A stretch of 64,000 nt of DNA from Acidovorax sp. FJL06 (GTDB lineage: Bacteria > Pseudomonadota > Gammaproteobacteria > Burkholderiales > Burkholderiaceae_C). Every line of letters begins with the position of its first letter. Positions within the stretch are counted from its first letter, which is position 1. Location: contig NZ_QAJR01000023.1 of assembly GCF_003852545.1 (NCBI RefSeq), positions 50,217-114,216 on the forward strand. Reading direction: 5' to 3'. The position numbers and the translations under genes were made by a program. The notes beneath the pieces are model-generated. The model was not told the origin of the DNA and did not search any database. It saw nothing but the letters and a program-made list of their open reading frames with translations. Positions 27,421-36,560 of this stretch are shown here, piece by piece.

Positions 27421-28338
27421 GTGAACCCCCAACCCCGCTGGCAAGGCATCTTCCCCGCCATCACCACCAAGTTTCACGCCGACGAGTCCATCGACGCTGA
27501 GGGCACGGCCCGCCACATCGACTTCCAGATCCGCAACGGCATCCACGGCCTGGTCACCTGCGGCTCGCTGGGCGAAGCCAGCACGCTGAGCCTGGAAGAG
27601 AAGCTGAAGGTCGCCCAGATCGCCCTCGAAGCCGCCGACGGCCGCGTGCCCGTGCTGGCCAATGTGTCCGAAACCAGCACCCGCGAAGCCCTGCGCTACA
27701 TCGACGGCGCCAACCAGCTGGGCGTGGCGGGCTACATGGTCATGCCCTCGGTGATCTACGTGGCCGACGCGCGCGAGGCCATGGCCAATGTGCGCGCCAT
27801 GGCCGGTGCGGCTCAGCGCCCGCTGATGGTCTACAACAACCCCGTGGCCTACCGCGTAGACCTGAAGCCCGAGCACATGCTGGAGCTGGCCGACTGCGAG
27901 TGGATCGCCGCCATCAAGGAAAGCACGGGCGACATTCGCCGCATCACCGACCTGCGCAACACCGTGGGCGACCGCTACCAGCTCTTCCTGGGCGTGGACG
28001 ACCTCGCCTACGAAGGCCTGGCCCTGGGCTGCGACGGCCTGCTGGCCGGCGTGGGCTGCACCTTCCCGCGCGAGACCGTGGCGCTCTACGACCTGATGAA
28101 GGCCGGCCAATTTGCCGAGGCGCTGCCGCTGTACCAGTGGATGACGCCCATGCTGCACCTGGATGTGTCCAACAAACTGGTGCAGAACCTGAAGCTCATC
28201 GACCTGCTGGTGGGTGTGGGCACCGAACACATGCGCCGCCCCCGCCTGCCGCTGGTGGGCGAGGAGCGCGCGTTTGTCGAGCGTGTGGTCCGCAAGGCGC
28301 TCGAAACCCGCCCGACAAAGTACCAGTCCGTGGCCTGA
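27421..28338 (+). CDS. lhpC: 1-Pyrroline-4-hydroxy-2-carboxylate deaminase (DapA family)
   Basis: A 305-residue class I aldolase-fold enzyme of the DHDPS/NAL family. The Schiff-base lysine is K166 in AAIKESTGD and the proton-relay tyrosine Y138 in MVYNNPVAY; GSLGEASTLS (about 49-58) holds the carboxylate-binding residues. Among DapA-family members, those beside a hydroxyproline epimerase and an FAD D-hydroxyproline dehydrogenase deaminate pyrroline-4-hydroxy-2-carboxylate to alpha-ketoglutarate semialdehyde, and this is the call by context. Lysine biosynthesis or ketodeoxyglucarate dehydration are less likely alternatives. The start is GTG, with AAGGAG seven bases upstream. Confidence 0.82.
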   Translation: MNPQPRWQGIFPAITTKFHADESIDAEGTARHIDFQIRNGIHGLVTCGSLGEASTLSLEEKLKVAQIALEAADGRVPVLANVSETSTREALRYIDGANQLGVAGYMVMPSVIYVADAREAMANVRAMAGAAQRPLMVYNNPVAYRVDLKPEHMLELADCEWIAAIKESTGDIRRITDLRNTVGDRYQLFLGVDDLAYEGLALGCDGLLAGVGCTFPRETVALYDLMKAGQFAEALPLYQWMTPMLHLDVSNKLVQNLKLIDLLVGVGTEHMRRPRLPLVGEERAFVERVVRKALETRPTKYQSVA

Positions 28339-28420
28339 CAAGCCGCCCGTTTACCTGTTTCCGTCACCGGGCCGGACGAGACACCGGCCCTTTCCATCAA
28401 GCACACACAAGAGGTTTTCC

Positions 28421-29572
28421 ATGACACGTGCATCTTTCGGATTTCGGACGCTCACGCCCGCTGCCATCGCGGCCTTGCTGCTGGCGGGCCATGCCCACCA
28501 CGCCAGCGCGCAGGAGCAGGTGGTCAAGATCGGCCACAGTGGCCCGCTCTCGGGCCCCAACGCCTTTGCGGGCAAGGACAACGAGAACGGCGTGCGCCTG
28601 GCCATCGAGGAGCTCAACGCGAAAAAGATCGTGGTCGAGGGCAAAACGCTAAAATTCGAACTCGTGTCGGAAGACGACCAGTGCGACGCGCGCACCGGTG
28701 TGAGCGTGGCGCAGAAGCTGGTAGACAGCGGTGTGAAGTTCGTCATGGGGCCCTATTGCTCGGGCGTGGCCATCCCCGCGTCGCGGGTCTACAACGACGG
28801 CGGCACCATGGTGTCCACCGTGGGCACCAACCCCAAGGTGACGGAAGGCGGCTACAAGAACCTGTTCCGCATCATCGCCAGCGACACCCAGATCGGCTCG
28901 AACATGGCCGTGTATGCCGCCCAGGTGCTCAAGGTGAAGCAGGTGGCCGTGATCGACGACCGCACCGCCTTCGGCCAGGGCGTGGCCGACCAGTTCACCA
29001 AAGAGGCCAAGAAGCAGGGCCTTACGGTGGTGGGCCAGGAGTTCACCACCGACAAATCCACCGATTTCCTCTCCATCCTCACCAGCCTCAAGGCCAAGCA
29101 GCCCCAGGCCATCTTCTTTGGCGGCTATGCGCCCCAGGCCGCCCCCATGGCACGGCAGATGAAGCAGCTCGGTCTCACCGCCAAGCTGCTGGGCGGCGAC
29201 ACCCTGTGCAGCCCCGAAGTCGGCAAGCTCGGCGGCGACGCCGTGAACGACACCGTGGTCTGCGCGCAGGGCGGCACCATGCTCGACAAGGTGGCCAGCG
29301 GCCCGGCGTTCAAGGCCAAGTACAAGACACGCTTCAAGCTCGACGCCGACGCCTATGCCGCGTCCTACTATGACCAGGTGATGTTCATGGCCGACGCGAT
29401 GCAGAAGTCCAACTCCACCCAGCCCGCCAAGGTGGGTGCGCAGATGGTCGGCTCCAGCTACCAGGGCGTGGCGGGCACCTATGCCTACGACGACAAAGGT
29501 AACCTCCAGCAAGCGCCCATCACCGTGCTGACCTTCCGCAACGCCGCGCCCGTACCGCTCGCGAGCTATTGA
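28421..29572 (+). CDS. LivK-type binding protein in the hydroxyproline operon
   Basis: A 383-residue periplasmic binding protein of the branched-chain amino acid type. Signal peptide: [20 protein letters not shown], then AHHASAQE. The mature start [24 protein letters not shown] and the disulfide-type pair around [10 protein letters not shown] and [12 protein letters not shown] are typical of LivK. No matching permease or ATPase is present, while a complete TRAP system follows. It may deliver hydroxyproline or a peptide derivative to a distant Liv transporter, or act in sensing. It is 82 bases after lhpC on the same strand. Confidence 0.85.
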   Translation: MTRASFGFRTLTPAAIAALLLAGHAHHASAQEQVVKIGHSGPLSGPNAFAGKDNENGVRLAIEELNAKKIVVEGKTLKFELVSEDDQCDARTGVSVAQKLVDSGVKFVMGPYCSGVAIPASRVYNDGGTMVSTVGTNPKVTEGGYKNLFRIIASDTQIGSNMAVYAAQVLKVKQVAVIDDRTAFGQGVADQFTKEAKKQGLTVVGQEFTTDKSTDFLSILTSLKAKQPQAIFFGGYAPQAAPMARQMKQLGLTAKLLGGDTLCSPEVGKLGGDAVNDTVVCAQGGTMLDKVASGPAFKAKYKTRFKLDADAYAASYYDQVMFMADAMQKSNSTQPAKVGAQMVGSSYQGVAGTYAYDDKGNLQQAPITVLTFRNAAPVPLASY

Positions 29573-29604
29573 CCCCTCCACGCCCAGTCACTCAAGCCAA
29601 CGCC

Positions 29605-30564
29605 ATGAAACGCATCCAGATCCTTGACTCCCACACCGGCGGCGAGCCCACACGGCTGGTCGTCGGCGGCTTTCCCGACCTGGGCGCGGGCAGCATGGCC
29701 GAGCGGCGCGAGCGGCTGGCGCGCGAGCACGACGCTTGGCGTGCCGCCACCGTGCTGGAGCCGCGCGGCAGCGACGTGGTGGTGGGCGCCCTGCTCTGCG
29801 AGCCGCAAGACCCGGCCAACGCGGCGGGCGTGGTCTTCTTCAACAACAGCGGCTACCTCGGCATGTGCGGCCACGGCACCATCGGCCTGGTGGCATCGCT
29901 GGCCTATCTGGGCCGCATCCAGCCCGGCGAGCACCGCATCGAAACCCCCGTGGGCACCGTCACCACCACCTTGCACGCCGATGGCTCGGTCAGCGTGCGC
30001 AACGTGCCCGCCTACCGGCTGCACCACCAACTGGCAGTGGATGTACCCGGCCATGGGCGCGTGGTGGGCGACGTGGCCTGGGGCGGCAACTGGTTCTTTT
30101 TGATCTCCGACCACGGCCAGCGCGTGGCCAGCGACAACCTGGAGGCGCTGATGCACTACAGCTGCGCCGTGCAGCAGGCCCTCAAGGACCAGGGCGTCCG
30201 GGGCGACAACGGCGGCGAGATCGACCACATCGAGCTGTTTGCCGACGACGACAACGCCGAGGACCCCGCCTATGTCCCCGCCAATAGCCGCAACTACGTG
30301 CTGTGCCCCGGCAAGGCCTACGACCGCTCGCCCTGCGGCACCGGCACCAGCGCCAAGATTGCCTGCCTGGCCGCAGACGGCAAGCTCGCACCCGGTGCCG
30401 TCTGGCGCCAGGCCAGCATCATCGGCAGCCAGTTCGAGGCCAGCTACGCGCTGCAGGGCGATGGCAAGCTCATCCCCACGCTGCGCGGCCGCGCCCACAT
30501 GAGCGCCGAGGCGACCCTGCTCATCGAAGACAGCGACCCTTTCGGCTGGGGCATCCGGCTGTAA
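29605..30564 (+). CDS. lhpA: 4-Hydroxyproline 2-epimerase
   Basis: A 319-residue enzyme of the proline racemase superfamily converting trans-4-hydroxy-L-proline to cis-4-hydroxy-D-proline. Both catalytic cysteines are visible: C88 in MCGHGTIG and C244 in [22 protein letters not shown] at the N-terminus and GSQFEASY near the C-terminus complete the family set. The Cys/Cys pair excludes the Thr/Cys dehydratase branch. True proline racemase is possible by motif alone, but the neighbouring D-amino acid dehydrogenase and deaminase argue for hydroxyproline. Confidence 0.9.
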   Translation: MKRIQILDSHTGGEPTRLVVGGFPDLGAGSMAERRERLAREHDAWRAATVLEPRGSDVVVGALLCEPQDPANAAGVVFFNNSGYLGMCGHGTIGLVASLAYLGRIQPGEHRIETPVGTVTTTLHADGSVSVRNVPAYRLHHQLAVDVPGHGRVVGDVAWGGNWFFLISDHGQRVASDNLEALMHYSCAVQQALKDQGVRGDNGGEIDHIELFADDDNAEDPAYVPANSRNYVLCPGKAYDRSPCGTGTSAKIACLAADGKLAPGAVWRQASIIGSQFEASYALQGDGKLIPTLRGRAHMSAEATLLIEDSDPFGWGIRL

Positions 30565-30593
30565 CCCGGCCTTTGCCATCCGCACAGGCCCCC

Positions 30594-31709
30594 ATGCAAA
30601 CTACCGATGTCCTTGTGATTGGCGCTGGCATCGTCGGCGCCGCCTGCGCCCATGCGCTGGCCCTGGCCGGGCTGTCGGTGCGCGTTATCGACGCGCGGCT
30701 GGGGGGTGCCACGGCGGCGGGCATGGGCCACCTGGTGGTGATGGACGACAACCCTGCCGAACTGGCGCTGAGCCGCACATCGCTGGACCTCTGGCATGCC
30801 TGGGCGCCGCGCATGGATGCAGGCTGTGCCTTCACCGCCTGCGGCACGCTCTGGCTGGCCGCCAACGATGCCGAGCTGCAGGCCGCACACGACAAGCGCG
30901 CCACCCTGCAGGCCCACGGCATCGCCTGCGACATGCTGGATGCCGCTGCCCTGGCCCGCAGCGAACCCGCGCTGCGCCCCGGCCTGGCGGGCGCGCTCCA
31001 AGTGCAGGGCGACAGCGTGGTCTATGCCCCGCGCGCAGCCCAGTGGCTGCTAGACCAGGCCGCAGCGCATGGGAACGTTGTTTTTGAACAGGCCGAAGCC
31101 ACGCGCATCGACGGCCATACCGTCGCCCTGCGCGACGGCAGCCAGCGCAGTGCGGGCGCCATCGTGCTGGCCAGCGGCATGCACGCCCCGCAGCTGTGTC
31201 CCGGCCTGCCGCTGCGCCCCAAGAAGGGCCACCTCGTCATCACCGACCGCTACCCCGGCACCGTGCACCACCAATTGGTGGAGCTGGGCTACATCACCAG
31301 CGCGCACCACAGCGATGGCACCTCGGTGGCCTTCAATGTGCAACCCCGGCCCACGGGGCAATTGCTGATCGGCTCGTCGCGCGAGTTCGACACCACCGAT
31401 CCGGCCGTCAACCACGCCGTGTTGGCACGCATGCTGCAGCGGGCGCTCAGTTATCTGCCCGGCCTGGCCGACCTCAATGCCATCCGCACCTGGACCGGCT
31501 TTCGCGCCGCCACGCCCGACAGCCTGCCCATCATCGGCCCGCACCCGGAGCACCCCCACCTCTGGCTGGCCGTGGGCCACGAGGGCCTGGGCGTGACCAC
31601 CGCCCCCGCCACGGCGCAGTTGCTGGCCGCACAGATCACCGGGGGCACGCCCCCGATCGACCCCACGCCTTATGCGGCATGGCGTTTTGACTCCTTGGGT
31701 GCCGCATGA
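30594..31709 (+). CDS. lhpB: D-hydroxyproline dehydrogenase, DAO-type FAD subunit
   Basis: A 371-residue FAD-dependent D-amino acid oxidase-fold protein. The dinucleotide-binding motif is TDVLVIGAGIVGAACAHALALAG at the N-terminus, and the C-terminal TWTGFRAATPDSLPIIG and LAVGHEGLGVTTAPATAQLLA are the FAD and substrate contacts. In the multi-subunit dehydrogenases of Pseudomonas and relatives this subunit oxidises cis-4-hydroxy-D-proline to the pyrroline. The gene is 29 bases after the epimerase gene and overlaps the next by ATGA. Confidence 0.85.
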   Translation: MQTTDVLVIGAGIVGAACAHALALAGLSVRVIDARLGGATAAGMGHLVVMDDNPAELALSRTSLDLWHAWAPRMDAGCAFTACGTLWLAANDAELQAAHDKRATLQAHGIACDMLDAAALARSEPALRPGLAGALQVQGDSVVYAPRAAQWLLDQAAAHGNVVFEQAEATRIDGHTVALRDGSQRSAGAIVLASGMHAPQLCPGLPLRPKKGHLVITDRYPGTVHHQLVELGYITSAHHSDGTSVAFNVQPRPTGQLLIGSSREFDTTDPAVNHAVLARMLQRALSYLPGLADLNAIRTWTGFRAATPDSLPIIGPHPEHPHLWLAVGHEGLGVTTAPATAQLLAAQITGGTPPIDPTPYAAWRFDSLGAA

Positions 31710-32002
31710 CATCCCCTTCCAGCCCATCGCACACTGTGCAGATCACCGTGGACGGCATCCCCCGGCAGGCGCCCGCCGGCACCAGCGTGGCCGCCGCGCT
31801 GGCGCAGCAGCCGCCAGGCAACGCGCGCACCTCGGTCACGGGCGAGGCACGTACACCGCTGTGCGGCATGGGCGTGTGCCACGAATGCCGGGTGCGCATC
31901 CAGGGCCGCATCCGCCTGGCCTGCCAGACGATGTGCACCGAAGGCCTGCAGATCCACACCGACGCGGGCACCGCCCCCGGGAGCGCCACGCCATGCCCAT
32001 GA
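31706..32002 (+). CDS. lhpF: D-hydroxyproline dehydrogenase, small 2Fe-2S subunit
   Basis: A 98-residue ferredoxin-fold protein similar to the HcnA/SoxA N-terminal module. The four cluster ligands are C53, C58, C61 and C73 in PLCGMGVCHECRV and RLACQT. It passes electrons between the two flavoprotein subunits. The start overlaps the preceding stop (ATGA) and its own stop lies 10 bases inside the next gene, so the three subunits are tightly coupled in translation. Confidence 0.85.
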   Translation: MTSPSSPSHTVQITVDGIPRQAPAGTSVAAALAQQPPGNARTSVTGEARTPLCGMGVCHECRVRIQGRIRLACQTMCTEGLQIHTDAGTAPGSATPCP

Positions 32003-33336
32003 CCCCCACGGCCCCGCCCTCCGCCCCTCACGAGCACTGCGACCTCCTCATCATCGGCGCGGGCCCGGCCGGCATGGCCGCAGCGCTGGCGGCGGCCCCC
32101 AGCGGCGCCTCCATCACGGTGGTGGACGACAACCCGCAGCCCGGCGGCCAGATCTGGCGCGACGGCCCGCAGGTTGCACTGCCCGCGCTGGCGCAGCAAC
32201 ACCGCAGCGCCCTCGCCCAGCACACCAACATCCGCGTGCTCACCGGCACCCGGGTGGTCGGGCTGGGGGCCACCCACCCCACGGACAAGGCCCCCGCCCT
32301 GCTGCTGGAAGACGCCGACCGGGGCTGGACCCAACACAGCCACCGCACCGTGCTGTGCACCGGCGCGCGCGAGCTGCTGCTGCCTTTTCCGGGCTGGACG
32401 CTGCCCGGCGTGACGGGTGCAGGTGCGCTGCAGGCGCTCATCAAGGCGGGGCTGGATGTGCGCGGCCAGCGCATCGCCATGGCCGGCACAGGCCCGCTGC
32501 TGCTGGCAGCGGCAGCCACCGCCACCCAGGCAGGGGCCACCGTGGTGCGCATTGCCGAGCAGGCCTCCTGGGCATCCCTTGCGGGCTTTGCTGCGCAACT
32601 GTCGCGCTGGCCCGCCAAGGCTCTGCAGGCCCTTGCGCTGCTCAACCCCCATTTGCGTGCAAGCACCCATGTGCTGGAGGCACAAGGCACCGTCCAGGTG
32701 CAGTCGGTACGGCTGCGCCGGGGGATGCAAGGCGAAGAAACCATCGCCTGCGACCGCCTGGCCTGCGGTTTTGGCCTGGTGCCCAACACCCAACTGGGGC
32801 AGCTGCTGGGCTGCGCCCTGGGCGGGCCGCTGAGCAATGGCCAGGGCCTGGCCGTGGATGCGCAGATGCGCACCAGCGTGCCCGGCGTATACGCCGCCGG
32901 GGAATGCACCGGCTTTGGCGGCAGCGAACGCGCCCTGGTGCAGGGTGCCATGGCCGGCCATGCGGCGGCGGGGCAGGTGCAGCAGGCCCGGGCGCTGCGC
33001 CCACAGCTCGCACGCTGGGACGGCTTTGCACAGGCCCTGCAGGCATCGTTTGTGCTGAACGCTGCCATCAACACCCTGGCCCGCCCCGACACCCTCGTAT
33101 GCCGCTGCGAAGACGTGCCCTATGCCGACCTGGCCCCGCGCCAGGGCTGGATCGACGCCAAGCTGCACACCCGCTGCGGCATGGGCGCCTGCCAGGGGCG
33201 CATCTGCGGTGCCGCCACGCAGCAGCTGTTCGGCTGGACGCCCGCCGCGCCACGGCACCTGCTGGCGCCGGCACGCATCGGCACGCTGGCCGCCTGCACG
33301 CCCACGCCCGCCACCCCCGAAGCGCCCACGGGCTGA
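31993..33336 (+). CDS. lhpE: D-hydroxyproline dehydrogenase, FAD/NAD-fold subunit with BFD-like cluster
   Basis: A 447-residue flavoprotein of the HcnB type. It has DLLIIGAGPAGMAAALAAA near residue 20, VVDDNPQPGGQIWR near 43, a second nucleotide motif at RIAMAGTGPLLLAAAATA (about 160) and VYAAGECTGFGG near 300. The C-terminal 80 residues carry a BFD-like 2Fe-2S site: LVCRCEDV and HTRCGMGACQGRICG. The same architecture occurs in hydrogen cyanide synthase and opine oxidases, the main alternative identities, but the epimerase-deaminase context favours D-hydroxyproline. It is the last gene of the operon before the TRAP genes. Confidence 0.84.
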   Translation: MPMTPTAPPSAPHEHCDLLIIGAGPAGMAAALAAAPSGASITVVDDNPQPGGQIWRDGPQVALPALAQQHRSALAQHTNIRVLTGTRVVGLGATHPTDKAPALLLEDADRGWTQHSHRTVLCTGARELLLPFPGWTLPGVTGAGALQALIKAGLDVRGQRIAMAGTGPLLLAAAATATQAGATVVRIAEQASWASLAGFAAQLSRWPAKALQALALLNPHLRASTHVLEAQGTVQVQSVRLRRGMQGEETIACDRLACGFGLVPNTQLGQLLGCALGGPLSNGQGLAVDAQMRTSVPGVYAAGECTGFGGSERALVQGAMAGHAAAGQVQQARALRPQLARWDGFAQALQASFVLNAAINTLARPDTLVCRCEDVPYADLAPRQGWIDAKLHTRCGMGACQGRICGAATQQLFGWTPAAPRHLLAPARIGTLAACTPTPATPEAPTG

Positions 33337-33408
33337 CGGCGCACCTCCGGCCACGCCCCGTCCCTTTCTTCAGGGCTTACCCGCACCCTCCAGGCATCCA
33401 TCTTGCTT

Positions 33409-33433
33409 TTAAATATATTTGTCAGATATTAAA
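33409..33433 (+). promoter_or_regulatory. Second copy of the hydroxyproline operator motif
   Basis: TTAAATAT (33409-33416), 9-base spacer ATTTGTCAG, ATATTAAA (33426-33433), one mismatch from the lhpC copy and with identical spacing. It lies 54 bases before the dctQ-like start in a markedly AT-rich patch, so the TRAP-GntR operon probably has its own promoter under the same control as lhpC. Confidence 0.6.
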
Positions 33434-33486
33434 AACACACGGTTTCCCTCTCACCCACGGCACACCCCTCCTCCTTCGCCCCCACC

Positions 33487-34131
33487 ATGTCCACCCACCC
33501 CAGCCCCCCTGCCCCGCAAGCCCGGTTGCCACGCACGCCACGCGCCCCTGTCCGCTGGGTGCTGGCCTTGTCCACCCAGGTGCTGCGCACCGAGCGGCAG
33601 CTGCTCACCGCCCTCATGACCTTGCTGGTGGTGCTGATCCTGCTCAACGTGGTGACGCGCTACACCGGCATGCCGATCTACTGGGTGGACGAGGCGGCGG
33701 TGTACACGGTGGTCTGGCTGACCTTCGTGGGCGCCTCGGTCATGACGCGGCTGCGCATGGACTTTGCCGTGACCATGCTGACCGACCACCTCGGCGCCCG
33801 GGGCGCCAAGGCGTTCAAGGTGGTGGCCACCTCGGGCGTGCTGCTGTTCGGCCTGGCCATGCTGACGATGTGCTGGGTGTGGATGGACCCGGTGGGCATC
33901 GCGCGCCATGGCTTTGACGCCAAGGAGTTTGCGGCCGAGAGCTTCAACTTCCTCTACACCGAACGCACCCAGACGCTGAACTGGCCCACCTGGGTGCTGC
34001 AACTGATCCTGCCCGCCTTCTCGGCCACCTTCAGCGTGCACGCCCTGGCCAACCTGCTCGAAGACATGGGCGCCGCCGAGCGCGTGCAACACGCTGGCTT
34101 CGACGTGGTCAACGCCGACGCCGTCAACTGA
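33487..34131 (+). CDS. dctQ: TRAP transporter small permease (DctQ type)
   Basis: A 214-residue inner-membrane protein. After a Pro-rich cytoplasmic leader come four hydrophobic segments with the DctQ motif VDEAAVYTVVWLTFVGASVMTR near 65-85. A loop with AAESFNFLYTERTQTLNWP is longer than in many DctQ proteins. It works with the large permease and the binding protein encoded next to import an organic anion or zwitterion with sodium. Hydroxyproline or its betaine is the likely cargo by context. Confidence 0.87.
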   Translation: MSTHPSPPAPQARLPRTPRAPVRWVLALSTQVLRTERQLLTALMTLLVVLILLNVVTRYTGMPIYWVDEAAVYTVVWLTFVGASVMTRLRMDFAVTMLTDHLGARGAKAFKVVATSGVLLFGLAMLTMCWVWMDPVGIARHGFDAKEFAAESFNFLYTERTQTLNWPTWVLQLILPAFSATFSVHALANLLEDMGAAERVQHAGFDVVNADAVN

Positions 34132-34155
34132 CACACCCACCACCAGAGCCCCGCC

Positions 34156-35421
34156 ATGATCACCACCCTGTTCTTCCTCGCCGCCTTGATGGTGGGCGTG
34201 CCCATCGGGGTGTGCCTGTGCCTGTCGGGCGCGGTGTACATCCTCAGCATTGGCAGCCCGGTGCTGTTCCAGTCCTTCCCCCTGCAGATGTTCGGCGGGG
34301 TGGACAGCTACGGCCTCATCGCCATCCCGCTGTTCATCCTGATCGGCGAGATCATGAACAGCGGCGGCATCACGCGCCGGCTGGTGGACCTGTCGATGGC
34401 CTTCATCGGCTCGGTCAAGGGCGGCCTGGCCTACGTGAACATCCTCGCCAACATGCTGGTGTCGTCCATCATCGGCTCGGCCACGGCGCAGGTGGCCATC
34501 ATGTCGCAAGTGATGGTGCCCGAGATGGAAAAGCAGGGCTACGACAAGACCTTTGCGGCCGGCCTCACGGTGTATGGCGGCATGCTGGGCCCCATCATCC
34601 CGCCTTCGGTGATGTTCGTGGTCTACAGCGTGCTGGCCCAGGTGGCCGTGGGCGACATGCTGATTGCCGGCATCCTGCCCGGCGTGCTGCTCACGGTGCT
34701 GTTCTTCATCGTGATCGCGCTCATGGGTTTTGTGTATGACTACCCGCGCAGCGAAAAGCGCACGCTGGCCCAGCGCGCGCGCACCGTGGTGCAGGCCAGC
34801 CCCACACTCCTGATCCCCATCATCATCGTGGGCTCCATCCTGAGTGGCTTGGCCAACCCCACCGAATCGGCGGCCGTGGGCGCGCTGGCCTCGGCCCTGG
34901 TGGGGCGCTATGTGACCAAGGAGTTCCGGTTCAGTGCGATGCCCGCCATCCTGCTGCGCTCGGCCATTTACTCGGCCATCGTGCTGTTCCTGGTGGCGGC
35001 GGCCGCGGTGTTCTCGTGGCTGCTGATCTACGGCAAGGTGCCGCAGATGGTGGCCGCCTGGGTGCAGACCGTGGCGCACGACCCTGTCACCTTTTTGCTG
35101 CTCACCAACGTGATCCTGCTGGTCATCGGCACCGTGATCGATGGCATCCCCGGCCTCATCATGACCGCGCCCATCCTGCTGCCCATTGCCACCGAGGTCT
35201 ACCACATCGATCCGCGCCACTTTGGCGTGGTGATCGTCGTCAACCTGGTGCTGGGGCTGATGACCCCGCCCGTGGGCCTGAGCTTCTTTGTTGCATCCGC
35301 CGTCACTGGGGCCAAGCCCGGAAAGATGTTCATCGTGACGCTGCCGTTTTTCATCATCAGCTGCGTGGCGCTGGTGATGCTGTCGCTGTTCCCCAGCCTG
35401 TCGCTCGGTTTGCTCAAGTAG
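34156..35421 (+). CDS. dctM: TRAP transporter large permease (DctM type)
   Basis: A 421-residue polytopic protein, the transport-catalysing subunit of the TRAP system. About 12 hydrophobic segments; hallmark stretches are DSYGLIAIPLFILIGEIMNSGGI near 55-75, NMLVSSIIGSATAQVAIMSQ near 105, GPIIPPSVMFVVY near 150 and LGLMTPPVGLSFFVAS near 365-380. It starts 24 bases after dctQ and is followed by the binding-protein gene at 57 bases. Confidence 0.92.
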   Translation: MITTLFFLAALMVGVPIGVCLCLSGAVYILSIGSPVLFQSFPLQMFGGVDSYGLIAIPLFILIGEIMNSGGITRRLVDLSMAFIGSVKGGLAYVNILANMLVSSIIGSATAQVAIMSQVMVPEMEKQGYDKTFAAGLTVYGGMLGPIIPPSVMFVVYSVLAQVAVGDMLIAGILPGVLLTVLFFIVIALMGFVYDYPRSEKRTLAQRARTVVQASPTLLIPIIIVGSILSGLANPTESAAVGALASALVGRYVTKEFRFSAMPAILLRSAIYSAIVLFLVAAAAVFSWLLIYGKVPQMVAAWVQTVAHDPVTFLLLTNVILLVIGTVIDGIPGLIMTAPILLPIATEVYHIDPRHFGVVIVVNLVLGLMTPPVGLSFFVASAVTGAKPGKMFIVTLPFFIISCVALVMLSLFPSLSLGLLK

Positions 35422-35478
35422 CCCGCCGCCCGGCAAATCCCCGTCCCCCTCCCAAGGTTCTTTCACACGGAGTTCACC

Positions 35479-36498
35479 ATGACGACCCAGCCCGCCCACA
35501 CTGTCACCCGCCGCCATTTCATCCAGCGCCATGCCGTGGCCGCAGCCACCGTCACGGGGCTGGGCTTTCCGGCCCTGGTGCGCGCCGCCGACGCCAAGGA
35601 GTTCCGCCTGGGCCTGATCACGCCCGCCGGCCACTCGTGGAACCGCGCGGCGCTGCAGTTTGGCGAGGCGATCAAGAAGGAAACCGACGGCCGCCTGAGC
35701 GTCACGGTCTTCCACTCGGGCCAGCTGGGCAACGAGGCGGCCATGATGCAGCAGCTGCAGTCGGGCGCGCTCGACATGGGCTGGATCCAGGCGGCCGAGC
35801 TGGGCTCGCGCGTGGCCAGCATCGCCGCCATCAACGCGCCCTACCTGGTGCGCTCCACGCCCGCCGTGGCCAAGCTGGTCAAGCACCCGGCCGCCACCAA
35901 GCTGCTGGAGGCACTGCCGCGCGAGACGGGCACCATCGGCCTGGGCTGGGGCATCACCGGCATGCGCGCCGTGTTCTCCACCAAGGACATCGCCCTGCCC
36001 ACCGATATCAAGGGCATGAAGCTGCGCATCAACCCCACGCCCGTGTACCGCGACTTTTATCAAATGTTGGGCGCCGCGCCCACGCCCATTCCCACGCCGC
36101 AGGTGTTCGACGCGATGAGCAACGGCCAGGTGGACGGGCTGGAGGCCGACATCGAGTTCTCATGGAACCAGCGCTTCGACAAGGTGGCCAAAACCCTGCT
36201 GCAGATGAATGCGCTGTTCATGCCCTTCGCGCCCCTGGTGTCAGGGCGCATCTGGCAGGGCCTGGACGCCAAGGACAAGGACCTCATCCGCAAGCTGGTG
36301 GCCCAGTCGCTGGATGCGCAGATCAACGACATCGTGGCCACCGAGGCCGGCCTGGTCGAGAAGTTCAAGGGCACCTCCATCGCCTTCAAGACCGCATCGT
36401 CCTTCAACCCCGACGGCCTGATCCAGGAGTTCGACAAGATGTGGCTGCCCAAGTCGCCCCAGATTGCCGAGCTGCGCAAGGCAGGCGCCAGCCTCTGA
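35479..36498 (+). CDS. dctP: TRAP transporter substrate-binding protein (DctP type)
   Basis: A 339-residue periplasmic protein. The signal TVTRRHFIQRHAVAAATVTG has twin arginines at 11-12 and ends in LVRAADA, so Tat export is likely. The mature protein shows the DctP folds: GHSWNRAALQFGEAIKKETDGRL, LGNEAAMMQQLQSGALDMG, and MKLRINPTPVYRDFYQMLGAAPTP, with the Arg (LRINPT) that normally holds the substrate carboxylate. TRAP binding proteins next to hydroxyproline epimerases bind hydroxyproline or related betaines in characterised cases; here it is inference. Confidence 0.9.
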   Translation: MTTQPAHTVTRRHFIQRHAVAAATVTGLGFPALVRAADAKEFRLGLITPAGHSWNRAALQFGEAIKKETDGRLSVTVFHSGQLGNEAAMMQQLQSGALDMGWIQAAELGSRVASIAAINAPYLVRSTPAVAKLVKHPAATKLLEALPRETGTIGLGWGITGMRAVFSTKDIALPTDIKGMKLRINPTPVYRDFYQMLGAAPTPIPTPQVFDAMSNGQVDGLEADIEFSWNQRFDKVAKTLLQMNALFMPFAPLVSGRIWQGLDAKDKDLIRKLVAQSLDAQINDIVATEAGLVEKFKGTSIAFKTASSFNPDGLIQEFDKMWLPKSPQIAELRKAGASL

Positions 36499-36508
36499 CA
36501 GGCCCCGG

Positions 36509-36532
36509 GGCCGCATCCCATAAGATGCGGCC
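36509..36532 (+). other. Strong hairpin between dctP and the GntR gene
   Basis: GGCCGCATC, loop CCATAA, GATGCGGCC: a perfect 9-bp stem 10 bases after the dctP stop. No U-run follows. It overlaps a second self-complementary stretch, GGCCCCGGGGCC (36501-36512), so two alternative folds compete. It may separate high expression of the binding protein from low expression of the regulator by pausing or RNA processing. Confidence 0.5.
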
Positions 36533-36560
36533 TCCCGCAACGCCCAGCCCTCCACGCCCG

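Noticed and set aside
29605-30564. Proline racemase as the primary call
   Set aside because: Motifs allow it, but the dehydrogenase, deaminase and TRAP neighbours fit 4-hydroxyproline epimerisation much better.
31706-33336. Hydrogen cyanide synthase subunits HcnA/HcnB
   Set aside because: The domain layout is shared, but the set lies in a hydroxyproline operon with epimerase and deaminase genes, and the order matches D-hydroxyproline dehydrogenase.
33451-36063. Long minus-strand open frame opposite the TRAP transporter genes
   Set aside because: The translation is dominated by His, Gln, Gly and Asp and matches no fold; the three TRAP genes on the plus strand have clear motifs.
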